Assembly: GCA_037127315.1 (NCBI GenBank)
Contig: JBBBDQ010001941.1
Span: forward strand, 1-64,000
Length of the DNA stretch: 64,000 bases
Direction of reading: 5' to 3'
Source of the DNA: Ascarosepion bandense
Taxonomy: Eukaryota; Mollusca; Cephalopoda; Sepiida; Sepiidae
In this document: positions 11,311-23,550 of the stretch, piece by piece
How the letters are laid out: the number at the start of each line of letters is the position of its first letter
How positions within the stretch are numbered: position 1 is the stretch's first letter
The notes under the pieces: generated by a model
Databases searched by the model: none
Seen by the model: only the letters and a program-made list of their open reading frames with translations
What the model was told of the DNA's origin: nothing
Position numbers and translations under genes: made by a program

Positions 11311-11860
11311 TGAGCAATATAAATGAGTGTACTGAAAGCCCGAAAATTGCGCATTTAGTGTATTTTCATGCATATCAAGATTAATGCTGATTCTTATGTA
11401 AATAGATGTGTAGAATCATATGGTCTCATTTAAAATTGATTCTGAGCAATATAAATGAGTGTACTGAAAGCCGGAAATTTCGCATATAGTGTATTTTCAT
11501 GCATATCAAGATTAATGCTGATTCTTATATAAATTTATGTGTAGAATCATATGGTCTCATTTAAAATTGATTCCGAGCAATATAAATGAGTGTACTGAAA
11601 GCCCGAAATTGCGCATTTAGTGTATTTTCATGCATATCAAGATTAATGCTGATTCTTATGTAAATTGATGTGTAGAATCATACGGGCTCATTTAAAATTG
11701 ATTCTGATCAATATAAATGAGTGTACTGAAAGCCCGAAAATTGCGCATTTAGTGTATTTTCATACATATCAAGATTAATGCTGTTTCTTATGTAAATTGA
11801 TGTGTAGAATCATATGGTTTCATTTAAAATTGATTCTGAGCAATATAAATGTGTGTACTG
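10460..11860 (-). repeat. 1.4-kb block, copy 1 of a distant direct duplication
   Basis: This block recurs at 42100-43490 with an almost constant offset of 31641-31643 bp. Shared rare marks: TGCTGTTTCT 10461 and 42104; TATCACGATT near 10978 and 42619; AAAGCTGG, AAACCCCG, AAACTGATG and AAATAGATG in the same order; CATACATATC plus TGCTGTTTCT near 11761-11779 and 43403-43421. The two copies differ by scattered single bases. The block overlaps the right arm of the inverted duplication. Confidence 0.8.
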
Positions 11861-12009
11861 AAAGACCGAAAATTGCGCATTTAGTGTATTTTCATGCATA
11901 TCAAGATTACTGGTGATTCTTATGTAAATTGATGTGTAGAATCATATGGTTTCATTTAAAATTGATTCTGAGCAATATAAATGAGTGTACTGAATGCCCG
12001 AAAATTGCG

Positions 12010-12060
12010 CATTTAGTGTATTTTCATGCATATGTAAATTGATATGTAGAATCATATGGT
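12010..12060 (-). repeat. Shortened monomer (22-bp deletion)
   Basis: At about 12032 the expected run from GCATATCAAGATTAATGCTG to TTCTTATGTAAATTG is collapsed to GCATATGTAAATTG, removing 22 bp. The deletion ends lie in short AT/TAT identities, consistent with slippage or microhomology-mediated loss. This is one of few large departures from 132 bp in the - array. Confidence 0.8.
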
Positions 12061-13849
12061 TTCATTTAAAATTGATTCTGAGCAATATAAATGTGTGTAC
12101 TGAAAGACCGAAAATTGCGCATTAGTGTATTTTCATGCATATCAAGATTAATGCGGATTCTTATGTAAATTGATGTGTAGATTCATATGGTCTCATTTAA
12201 AATTGATTCTGAGCAATATAAATGAGTGTACTGAAAGCCGGAAAATTGCGCATTTAGTGAATTTTCATGCATATCAAGATTAATGCTGATTCATATGTAA
12301 ATTGATGTGTAGAATCATACGGTCTCATTTAAAATTGATTCTGAGCAATATAAATGAGTGTACTAAAAGCCCGAAAATTGCGCATGTAGTGTATTTTCAT
12401 GCATATCAAGATTAATGCTGATTCTTATGTAAATTGATGTGTAGAATCATATGGTCTCATTTAAAATTGATTCCGAGCAATATAAATGAGTGTACTGAAA
12501 GCCCGAAAATTGCGCATTTAGTGTATTTTCATGCATATCAAGATTAATGCTGATTCTTATGTAAATTGATGTGTAGAATCATATGGTCACATTTAAAATA
12601 GATTCCGAGCAATATAAATGAGTGTACTGAAGGCCCGAAAATTGCGCATTTAGTGTATTTTCATGCATATCAAGATTAATGCTGATTCTTATGTAAATTG
12701 ATGTGTAGAATAATATGGTCTCATTTAAAATTGATTCGGAGCAATAGAAATGACTGTACTGAAAGACCGAAAATTGCGCATTTAGTGTATTTTCATGCAT
12801 ATTAAGATTAATGCTGATTCTTATGTATATTGATGTGTAGAATCACATGGTTTCATTTAAAACTGATTCTGAGCAATATAAATGAGTGTACTGAAAGCCC
12901 GAAAATTGCGCATTTAGTGTATTTTCATGCATATCAAGATTAATGCTGATTCTTACGTAAATTGATGTGTAGAATCATATGGATTCAATTAAAATTGATT
13001 CTGAGCAATATAAATGAGTGTACTGAAATCCCGAAAATTGCGCATTTAGTGTATTTTCATGCATATCAAGATTAATGCTGATTCTTATGTTAATTGATGT
13101 GTAGAATCGTATGGTCTCATTTAAAATTGATTCTGAGCAATATAAATGAGTGTACTGAAAGTCCAAAAACTGCGCATTTAGTGTATTTTCATGCATATCA
13201 AGATTAATGCTGATTCTTAGGTAAATTGATGTGTAGAATCATACGGTCTCATTTAAAATTGATTCTGATCAATATAAATGAGTGTACTGAAAGACCAAAC
13301 ACTGCGCATTTAGTGTATTTTCATGCATATCAAGATTAATGTTGATTCATATGTAAATTGATGTGTAGAATCATACGGTCTCATTTAAAATTCATTCTGA
13401 GCAATAAAAATGAGTGTACTGAAAGCCCGAAAATTGCGCATTTAGTGTATTTTCATGCATATCAAGATTAATGCTGATTCTTATGTAAATTGATGTGTAG
13501 AATCACATGGTTTCATTTCAAATTGATTCTGAGCAATACAAATGAGTGTACTGAAAGCGCGAAAATTGCGCATTTAGTGTATTTTCATGCATATCAAGAT
13601 TAATGCTGATTCTTATGTAAAATGATGTGTAGAATCATATGGTTTCATTTAAAATTGATACTGAGCAATATAAATGAGTGTACTGAAAGCCCGAAAATTG
13701 CGCATTTAGTGTATTTTCATGCATATCAAGATTAATGCTGATTCTTATGTAAATTGTTATGTAGAATCATATGGTTTCTTTTAAAATTGATTCTGAGCAA
13801 TATAAATGTGTGTACTGAAAGACCGAAAATTGCGCATTTAGTGTATTTT

Positions 13850-15840
13850 CATGGATATCAAGATTAATGCTGATTCTTATGTAAATTGATGTGTAGAATC
13901 ATATGGTCTCATTTAAAATTGATTCCGAGCAATATAAATGAGTGTACTGAAAGCCCGACAATTGCGCATTTAGTGTATTTTCATGCATATCAAGATTAAT
14001 GCTGATTCTTATGTAAATTGATGTGTAGAATCATATGGTCACATTTAAAATTGATTCCGAGCAATATAAATGAGTGTACTGAAGGCCCGAAAATTGCGCA
14101 TTTAGTGTATTTTCATGCATATCAAGATTAATGCTTATTCTTATGTAAATTGATTTGTAGAATCATATGGTTACATTTAAAACTGATTCTGATCAATATA
14201 AATGACTGTACTGAAAGACCAAAAACTGCGCATTTAGTGTATTTTCATGCATATCAAGATTACTGGTGATTCTTATGTAAATTGATGTGTAGAATCATAT
14301 GGTTTCATTTAAAATTGATTCTGAGCAATATAAATGAATGTACTGAAAGCCCGAAAATTGCGCATTTAGTGTATTTTCATGCATATCAAGATTAATGCTG
14401 ATTCTTATGTAAATTGATATGTAGAATCATATGGTTTCATTTAAAATTGATTCTGAGCAATATAAATGTGTGTACTGAAAGACCGAAAATTGCGCATTAG
14501 TGTATTTTCATGCATATCAAGATTAATGCGGATTCTTATGTAAATTGATGTGTAGATTCATATGGTCTCATTTAAAATTGATTCTGAGCAATATAAATGA
14601 GTGTACTGAAAGCCGGAAAATTGCGCATTTAGTGAATTTTCATGCATATCAAGATTAATGCTGATTCATATGTAAATTGATGTGTAGAATCATACGGTCT
14701 CATTTAAAATTGATTCTGAGCAATATAAATGTGTGTACTAAAAGCCCGAAAATTGCGCATGTAGTGTATTTTCATGCATATCAAGATTAATGCTGATTCT
14801 TATGTAAATTGATGTGTAGAATCATATGGTCTCATTTAAAATTGATTCCGAGCAATATAAATGAGTGTACTGAAAGCCCGAAAATTGCGCATTTAGTGTA
14901 TTTTCATGCATATCAAGATTAATGCTGATTCTTATGTAAATTGATGTGTAGAATCATATGGTCACATTTAAAATAGATTCCGAGCAATATAAATGAGTGT
15001 ACTGAAGGCCCGAAAATTGCGCATTTAGTGTATTTTCATGCATATCAAGATTAATGCTGATTCTTATGTAAATTGATGTGTAGAATCATATGGTTACATT
15101 TAAAACTGATTCTGAGCAATATAAATGACTGTACTGAAAGACCGAAAATTGCGCATTTAGTGTATTTTCATGCATATCAAGATTAATGCTGATTCTTATG
15201 TAAATTGATGTGTAGAATCACATGGTTTCATTTAAAATTGATTCTGAGCAATATAAATGAGTGTACTGAAAGCCCGAAATTTGCGCATTTAGTGTATTTT
15301 CATGCATATCAAGATTAATGCTGATTCTTATGTAAATTGATGTGTAGAATCATATGGATTCAATTAAAATTGATTCTGAGCAATATAAATGAGTGTACTG
15401 AAAGACCGAAAATTGCGCATTTAGTGTATTTTCATGCATATCAAGATTAATGCTGATTCTTATGTAAATTGATGTGTAGAATCACATGGTTTCATTTCAA
15501 ATTGATTCTGAGCAATATAATTGAGTGTACTGAAAGCGCGAAAATTGGGCATTTAGTGTATTTTCATGCATATCAAGATTAATGCTGATTCTTATGTAAA
15601 TTGATGTGTAGAATCATATGGTTTCATTTAAAATTGATTCTGAGCAATATAAATGAGTGTACTGAAAGCCCGAAAATTGCGCATTTAGTGTATTTTCATG
15701 CATATCAAGATTAATGCTGATTCTTATGTAAATTGTTATGTAGAATCATATGGTTTCATTTAAAATTGATTCTGAGCAATATAAATGTGTGTACTGAAAG
15801 ACCGAAAATTGCGCATTTAGTGTATTTTCATGCATATCAA
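13850..15840 (-). repeat. 15-monomer HOR-like unit, copy A
   Basis: About 1980 bp of monomers whose variant order repeats at 17820-19810 and, in part, at 19810-20575. Marks include GCCCGACAATTGC, GGTCACATTT with GAAGGCCCG, GCTTATTC, GATTTGTAG, GGTTACATTTAAAACTG, AAAGACCAAAAACTG, TACTGGTGAT (14261), GCATTAGTGTATT, GCGGATTC with GTAGATTC, GTGAATTTTC and AAAGCGCG. TACTGGTGAT recurs at 18220 (3959 bp, 30 units less 1 bp) and 20199 (1979 bp, 15 units less 1 bp). Single-base differences separate the copies, for example GCGCGAAAATTGGGC here against GCGCGAAAATTGCGC at about 19494. Confidence 0.8.
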
Positions 15841-17847
15841 GATTAATGCTGATTCTTATGTAAATTGATGTGTAGAATCATATGGTCTCATTTAAAATTG
15901 ATTCCGAGCAATATAAATGAGTGTACTGAAAGCCCGACAATTGCGCATTTAGTGTATTTTCATGCATATCAAGATTAATGCTGATTCTTATGTTAATTGA
16001 TGTGTAGAATCGTATGGTCTCATTTAAAATTGATTCTGAGCAATATAAATGAGTGTACTGAAAGTCCAAAAACTGCGCATTTAGTGTATTTTCATGCATA
16101 TCAAGATTAATGCTGATTCTTAGGTAAATTGATGTGTAGAATCATACGGTCTCATTTAAAATTGATTCTGATCAATATAAATGAGTGTACTGAAAGACCA
16201 AACACTGCGCATTTAGTGTATTTTCATGCATATCAAGATTAATGCTGATTCATATGTAAATTGATGTGTAGAATCATACGGTCTCATTTAAAATTCATTC
16301 TGAGCAATAAAAATGAGTGTACTGAAAGCCCGAAAATTGCGCATTTAGTGTATTTTCATGCATATCAAGATTAATGCTGATTCTTATGTAAATTGTTATG
16401 TAGAATCATATGGTTTCATTTAAAATTGATTCTGAGCAATATAAATGTGTGTACTGAAAGACCGAAAATTGCGCATTTAGTGTATTTTCATGCATATCAA
16501 GATTAATGCTGATTCTTATGTAAATTGATGTGTAGAATCATATGGTCTCATTTAAAATTGATTCCGAGCAATATAAATGAGTGTACTGAAAGCCCGACAA
16601 TTGCGCATTTAGTGTATTTTCATGCATATCAAGATTAATGCTGATTCTTATGTAAATTGATGTGTAGAATCATATGGTTTCATTTAAAATTGTTTCTGAG
16701 CAATATAAATGAGTGTACTGAAAGCCCGAAAATTGCGCATTTAGTGTATTTTCATGCATATCAAGATTAATGCTGATTCTTATGTAAATTGTTATGTAGA
16801 ATCATATGGTTTCTTTTAAAATTGATTCTGAGCAATATAAATGTGTGTAGTGAAAGACCGAAAATTGCGCATTTAGTGTATTTTCATGCATATCAAGATT
16901 AATGCTGATTCTTATGTAAATTGATGTGTAGAATCATATGGTCTCATTTAAAATTGATTCCGAGCAATATAAATGAGTGTACTGAAAGCCCGACAATTGC
17001 GCATTTAGTGTATTTTCATGCATATCAAGATTAATGCTGAGTCTTATGTTAATTGATGTGTAGAATCGTATGGTCTCATTTAAAATTGATTCTGAGCAAT
17101 ATAAATGAGTGTACTGAAAGTCCAAAAACTGCGCATTTAGTGTATTTTCATGCATATCAAGATTAATGCTGATTCTTAGGTAAATTGATGTGTAGAATCA
17201 TACGGTCTCATTTAAAATTGATTCTGATCAATATAAATGAGTGTACTGAAAGACCAAACACTGCGCATTTAGTGTATTTTCATGCATATCAAGATTAATG
17301 CTGATTCATATGTAAATTGATGTGTAGAATCATACGGTCTCATTTAAAATTCATTCTGAGCAATAAAAATGAGTGTACTGAAAGCCCGAAAATTGCGCAT
17401 TTAGTGTATTTTCATGCATATCAAGATTAATGCTGATTCTTATGTAAATTGTTATGTAGAATCATATGGTTTCATTTAAAATTGATTCTGAGCAATATAA
17501 ATGTGTGTACTGAAAGACCGAAAATTGCGCATTTAGTGTATTTTCATGCATATCAAGATTAATGCTGATTCTTATGTAAATTGATGTGTAGAATCATATG
17601 GTCTCATTTAAAATTGATTCCGAGCAATATAAATGAGTGTACTGAAAGCCCGACAATTGCGCATTTAGTGTATTTTCATGCATATCAAGATTAATGCTGA
17701 TTCTTATGTAAATTGATGTGTAGAATCATATGGTTTCATTTAAAATTGATTCTGAGCAATATAAATGAGTGTACTGAAAGCCCGAAAATTGCGCATTTAG
17801 TGTATTTTCATGCATATCAAGATTAATGCTGATTCTTATGTAAATTG
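15735..17847 (-). repeat. 8-monomer (5+3) tandem duplication
   Basis: The rare mark GTTATGTAG occurs at 15735, 16395, 16791 and 17451, i.e. spacings of 660, 396 and 660 bp (5, 3 and 5 units). The block 15735-16790 is therefore repeated as 16791-17847, 1056 bp each. Both carry CGACAATTGC, GTTAATTGATG with CGTATGG, AAAGTCCAAAAACTG, TTAGGTAAATTG, AAAGACCAAACACTG and GAGCAATAAAAATGAG. A small difference is GCTGAGTCTTATG in the second copy (about 17036) against GCTGATTCTTATG. The block sits between copies A and B of the 15-monomer unit and looks like a local amplification within that HOR. Confidence 0.8.
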
Positions 17848-19810
17848 ATGTGTAGAATCATATGGTCTCATTTAAAATTGATTCCGAGCAATATAAATGA
17901 GTGTACTGAAAGCCCGACAATTGCGCATTTAGTGTATTTTCATGCATATCAAGATTAATGCTGATTCTTATGTAAATTGATGTGTAGAATCATATGGTCA
18001 CATTTAAAATTGATTCCTAGCAATATAAATGAGTGTACTGAAGGCCCGAAAATTGCGCATTTAGTGTATTTTCATGCATATCAAGATTAATGCTTATTCT
18101 TATGTAAATTGATTTGTAGAATCATATGGTTACATTTAAAACTGATTCTGATCAATATAAATGACTGTACTGAAAGACCAAAAACTGCGCATTTAGTGTA
18201 TTTTCATGCATATCAAGATTACTGGTGATTCTTATGTAAATTGATGTGTAGAATCATATGGTTTCATTTAAAATTGATTCTGAGCAATATAAATGAATGT
18301 ACTGAAAGCCCGAAAATTGCGCATTTAGTGTATTTTCATGCATATCAAGATTAATGCTGATTCTTATGTAAATTGATATGTAGAATCATATGGTTTCATT
18401 TAAAATTGATTCTGAGCAATATAAATGTGTGTACTGAAAGACCGAAAATTGCGCATTAGTGTATTTTCATGCATATCAAGATTAATGCGGATTCTTATGT
18501 AAATTGATGTGTAGATTCATATGGTCTCATTTAAAATTGATTCTGAGCAATATAAATGAGTGTACTGAAAGCCGGAAAATTGCGCATTTAGTGAATTTTC
18601 ATGCATATCAAGATTAATGCTGATTCATATGTAAATTGATGTGTAGAATCATACGGTCTCATTTAAAATTGATTCTGAGCAATATAAATGTGTGTACCTA
18701 AAACCCGAAAATTGCGCATGTAGTGTATTTTCATGCATATCAAGATTAATGCTGATTCTTATGTAAATTGATGTGTAGAATCATATGGTCTCATTTAAAA
18801 TTGATTCCGAGCAATATAAATGAGTGTACTGAAAGCCCGAAAATTGCGCATTTAGTGTATTTTCATGCATATCAAGATTAATGCTGATTCTTATGTAAAT
18901 TGATGTGTAGAATCATATGGTCACATTTAAAATAGATTCCGAGCAATATAAATGAGTGTACTGAAGGCCCGAAAATTGCGCATTTAGTGTATTTTCATGC
19001 ATATCAAGATTAATGCTGATTCTTATGTAAATTGATGTGTAGAATCATATGGTTACATTTAAAACTGATTCTGAGCAATATAAATGACTGTACTGAAAGA
19101 CCGAAAATTGCGCATTTAGTGTATTTTCATGCATATCAAGATTAATGCTGATTCTTATGTAAATTGATGTGTAGAATCACATGGTTTCATTTAAAATTGA
19201 TTCTGAGCAATATAAATGAGTGTACTGAAAGCCCGAAATTTGCGCATTTAGTGTATTTTCATGCATATCAAGATTAATGCCGATTCTTATGTAAATTGAT
19301 GTGTAGAATCATATGGATTCAATTAAAATTGATTCTGAGCAATATAAATGAGTGTACTGAAAGACCGAAAATTGCGCATTTAGTGTATTTTCATGCATAT
19401 CAAGATTAATGCTGATTCTTATGTAAATTGATGTGTAGAATCACATGGTTTCATTTCAAATTGATTCTGAGCAATATAAATGAGTGTACTGAAAGCGCGA
19501 AAATTGCGCATTTAGTGTATTTTCATGCATATCAAGATTAATGCTGATTCTTATGTAAATTGATGTGTAGAATCATATGGTTTCATTTAAAATTGATTCT
19601 GAGCAATATAAATGAGTGTACTGAAAGCCCGAAAATTGCGCATTTAGTGTATTTTCATGCATATCAAGATTAATGCTGATTCTTATGTAAATTGTTATGT
19701 AGAATCATATGGTTTCATTTAAAATTGATTCTGAGCAATATAAATGTGTGTACTGAAAGACCGAAAATTGCGCATTTAGTGTATTTTCATGCATATCAAG
19801 ATTAATGCTG
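17820..19810 (-). repeat. 15-monomer HOR-like unit, copy B
   Basis: Same variant order as 13850-15840, offset 3959-3969 bp. It is followed directly by a third, partial copy. Private changes include GATTCCTAGC at about 18013 where the other copies read GATTCCGAGC, a 1-bp shift in GTGTACCTAAAACCCG at about 18694 against GTGTACTAAAAGCCCG, and GCCGATTC at about 19278. Confidence 0.8.
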
Positions 19811-20575
19811 ATTCTTATGTAAATTGATGTGTAGAATCATATGGTCTCATTTAAAATTGATTCCGAGCAATATAAATGAGTGTACAGAAAGCCCGACAAT
19901 TGCGCATTTAGTGTATTTTCATGCATATCAAGATTAATGCTGATTCTTATGTAAATTGATGTGTAGAATCATATGGTCACATTTAAAATTGATTCCGAGC
20001 AATATAAATGAGTGTACTGAAGGCCCGAAAATTGCGCATTTAGTGTATTTTCATGCATATCAAGATTAATGCTTATTCTTATGTAAATTGATTTGTAGAA
20101 TCATATGGTTACATTTAAAACTGATTCTGATCAATATAAATGACTGTACTGAAAGACCAAAAACTGCGCATTTAGTGTATTTTCATGCATATCAAGATTA
20201 CTGGTGATTCTTATGTAAATTGATGTGTAGAATCATATGGTTTCATTTAAAATTGATTCTGAGCAATATAAATGAATGTACTGAAAGCCCGAAAATTGCG
20301 CATTTAGTGTATTTTCATGCATATCAAGATTAATGCTGATTCTTATGTAAATTGATATGTAGAATCATATGGTTTCATTTAAAATTGATTCTGAGCAATA
20401 TAAATGTGTGTACTGAAAGACCGAAAATTGCGCATTAGTGTATTTTCATGCATATCAAGATTAATGCGGATTCTTATGTAAATTGATGTGTAGATTCATA
20501 TGGTCTCATTTAAAATTGATTCTGAGCAATATAAATGAGTGTACTGAAAGCCGGAAAATTGCGCATTTAGTGAAT
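19810..20575 (-). repeat. 15-monomer HOR-like unit, truncated copy C
   Basis: Repeats the first part (about six monomers) of copies A and B, from GCCCGACAATTGC through TACTGGTGAT (20199) to GTGAATATTC (about 20570). It then stops: the next monomers carry AAAGCTGG and AAACCCCG, the order seen at 10.99-11.3 kb, instead of the HOR continuation. The break lies inside a monomer region of normal length, as expected from unequal exchange in register. Confidence 0.75.
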
Positions 20576-20649
20576 ATTCATGCATATCAAGATTAACGCT
20601 GATTCTTATGTAAATTGATGTGGAGAATCATACGGTCTCATTTAAAATT

Positions 20650-21630
20650 GATTCTGAGCAATATAAATGAGTGTACTGAAAGCTGGAATATTGCGCATTA
20701 AATGTATTTTCATGCATATCAAGATTAATGCTGATTCTTATGTAAATTGATGTGTAGAATCATATGGTCTCATTTAAAATTGATTCTGATCAATATAAAT
20801 GAGTGTACTGAAACCCCGAAAATTGCGCATTTAGTGTATTTTCATGCATGTCAAGATTAATGCTGATTCTTATGTAAACTGATGTGTAGAATCATACGGT
20901 CTCATTTCAAATTGATTCTGAGCAATATAAATGAGTGTACTGAAAGCCCGAAAATTGCGCATTTAGTGTATTTTCATGCATATCAAGATTAATGCTGATT
21001 CTTATGTAAATAGATGTGTAGAATCATATGGTCTCATTTAAAATTGATTCTGAGCAATATAAATGAGTGTACTGAAACCCGGAAATTGCGCATATAGTGT
21101 ATTTTCATGCATATCAAGATTAATGCTGATTCTTATATAAATTGATGTGTAGAATCATATGGTCTCATTTAAAATTGATTCCGAGCAATATAAATGTGTG
21201 TACTGAAAGCCCGAAATTCCGCATTTAGTATATTTTCATGCATATCAAGATTAATGCTGATTCTTATGTAAATTGATGTGTAGAATCATGGTTTCATTCA
21301 AAATTGATTCTGAGCAATATAAATGACTGTACTGAAAGCCCGAAAATTGCGCATTTAGTGTATTTTCATGCATATCAAGATTAATGCTGATTCTTATGCA
21401 AATCGATTTGTAGAATCATACGGTCTCATTTAAATTTGATTCTGAGCAATATAAATGAGTGTACTCAAAATCCGAAAATTGCGCATCTAGTGTATTTTCA
21501 TGCATATCAAGATTAATGCTGATTCTTATGTAAATTGATGTGTAGATTCATATGGTCTCATTTAAAATTGATTCTGATCAATATAAATGAGTGTACTGAA
21601 ATATCAAAAACTGCGCATTTAGTGTATTTT
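20650..21630 (-). repeat. Inverted counterpart of 7330-8300
   Basis: Collinear, inverted copy of + array monomers at 7330-8300 (coordinate sum about 28960). Marks: AAAGCTGGAA 20679, AAACCCCG about 20812, AAACTGATG 20876, AAATAGATG about 21007, CGCATATAG about 21088, GAATCATGGTTTCATTC about 21281, GCAAATCGATTTG 21398, ACTCAAAATCCG about 21463 and TGAAATATCA 21597. The first half is also a direct relative of 10985-11640 and 42650-43260. Confidence 0.75.
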
Positions 21631-23550
21631 CATGCATATCAAGATTAATGCTGATTCTTATGTAGATTGATGTGTAGAATCATACGGTCTCATTTAAAAT
21701 TGATTCTGAGCAATATAAATGTGTGTACTGAAAGCCCGAAAATTGCGCATTTAGTGTATTTTCATGCATATCAAGATTAATGCTGATTCTTATGTAAATT
21801 GATGTGTAGAATCATATGGTCTCATTTAAAATTGATTCGGAGCAATATAAATGAGTGTACTGAAAGCCCGAAAATTGCGCATTTAGTGTATTTTCATGCA
21901 TATCGAGATTAATGCTGATTCTTATGTAAATTGATGTGTAGAATTATATGGTTTCATTTAAAATTGATTCTGAGCAATATAAATGAGTGTACTGAAAGCC
22001 CGAAAATTGCGCATTTAGTGTATTTTAATGCATATCAATATTAATGCTGATTCTTATGTAAATTGATGTGTAGAATCATATGGTTTCATTTAAAATTGAT
22101 TCTGAGCAATATAAATGAGTGTACTGAAAGCCCGAAAATTGCGCATTTAGTGTATTTTCATGCATATCGAGATTAATGCAGATTCTTATGTAAATTGATG
22201 TGTAGAATCATATGGTCTCATTTAAAATTGATTCTGAGCAATATAAATGAGTGTGCTGAAAGCACGAAAATTGCGCATTTAGTGTATTTTCATGCATATC
22301 AAGATTAATGCTGATTCTTATGTAAATTGATGTGTAGAATCATATGGTTTCATTTAAAATTGATTCTGAGCAATATAAATGAGTGTACTGAAAGCCCGAA
22401 ATTTGCGCATTTAGTGTATTTTCATGCATATCAAGATTAATGCTGATTCTTATGTAAATTGATGTGTAGAATCATACGGTCTCATTTAAAATTGATTCTG
22501 AGCAATATAAATGACTGTACTGAAAGCCCGAAAATTGCGCATTTAGTGTATTTTCATGCATATCAAGATTAATGCTGATTCTTATGCAAATCGATTTGTA
22601 GAATCATACGGTCTCATTTAAAATTGATTCTGATCAATATAAATGAGTGTACTGAAATATCAAAAACTGCGCATTTAGTGTATTTTCATGCATATCAAGA
22701 TTAATGCTGATTCTTATGTAGATTGATGTGTAGAATCATACGGTCTCATTTAAAATTGATTCTGAGCAATATAAATGTGTGTACTGAAAGCCCGAAAATT
22801 GCGCATTTAATGTATTTTCATGCATATCAAGATTAATGCTGATTCTTATGTAAATTGATGTGTAGAATCATATGGTCTCATTTAAAATTGATTCGGAGCA
22901 ATATAAATGAGTGTACTGAAAGCCCGAAAATTGCGCATTTAGTGTATTTTCATGCATATCGAGATTAATGCTGATTCTTATGTAAATTGATGTGTAGAAT
23001 TATATGGTTTCATTTAAAATTGATTCTGAGCAATATAAATGAGTGTACTGAAAGCCCGAAAATTGCGCATTTAGTGTATTTTAATGCATATCAATATTAA
23101 TGCTGATTCTTATGTAAATTGATGTGTAGAATCATATGGTTTCATTTAAAATTGATTCTGAGCAATATAAATGAGTGTACTGAAAGCCCGAAAATTGCGC
23201 ATTTAGTGTATTTTCATGCATATCGAGATTAATGCAGATTCTTATATAAATTGATGTGTAGAATCATATGGTCTCATTTAAAATTGATTCTGAGCAATAT
23301 AAATGAGTGTGCTGAAAGCACGAAAATTGCGCATTTAGTGTATTTTCATGCATATCAAGATTAATGCTGATTCTTATGTAAATTGATGTGTAGAATCATA
23401 TGGTTTCATTTAAAATTGATTCTGAGCAATATAAATGAGTGTACTGAAAGCCCGAAATTTGCGCATTTAGTGTATTTTCATGCATATCAAGATTAATGCT
23501 GATTCTTATGTAAATTGATGTGTAGAATCATACGGTCTCATTTAAAATTG
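21400..23550 (-). repeat. 8-monomer tandem duplication (1056 bp)
   Basis: TGTAGATTGA occurs at 21661 and 22717, exactly 1056 bp apart. Around it, both copies carry in the same order AAATATCAAAAACTG, GATTCGGAGC, TATCGAGATT, GAATTATATGG, TTTTAATGCATATCAATATT, TATCGAGATTAATGCAG, GTGTGCTGAAAGCACG and CCCGAAATTTGCGC. The copies differ by isolated substitutions (for example GCATTTAGTG/GCATTTAATG at about 22803). Outer limits are approximate. Confidence 0.8.
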
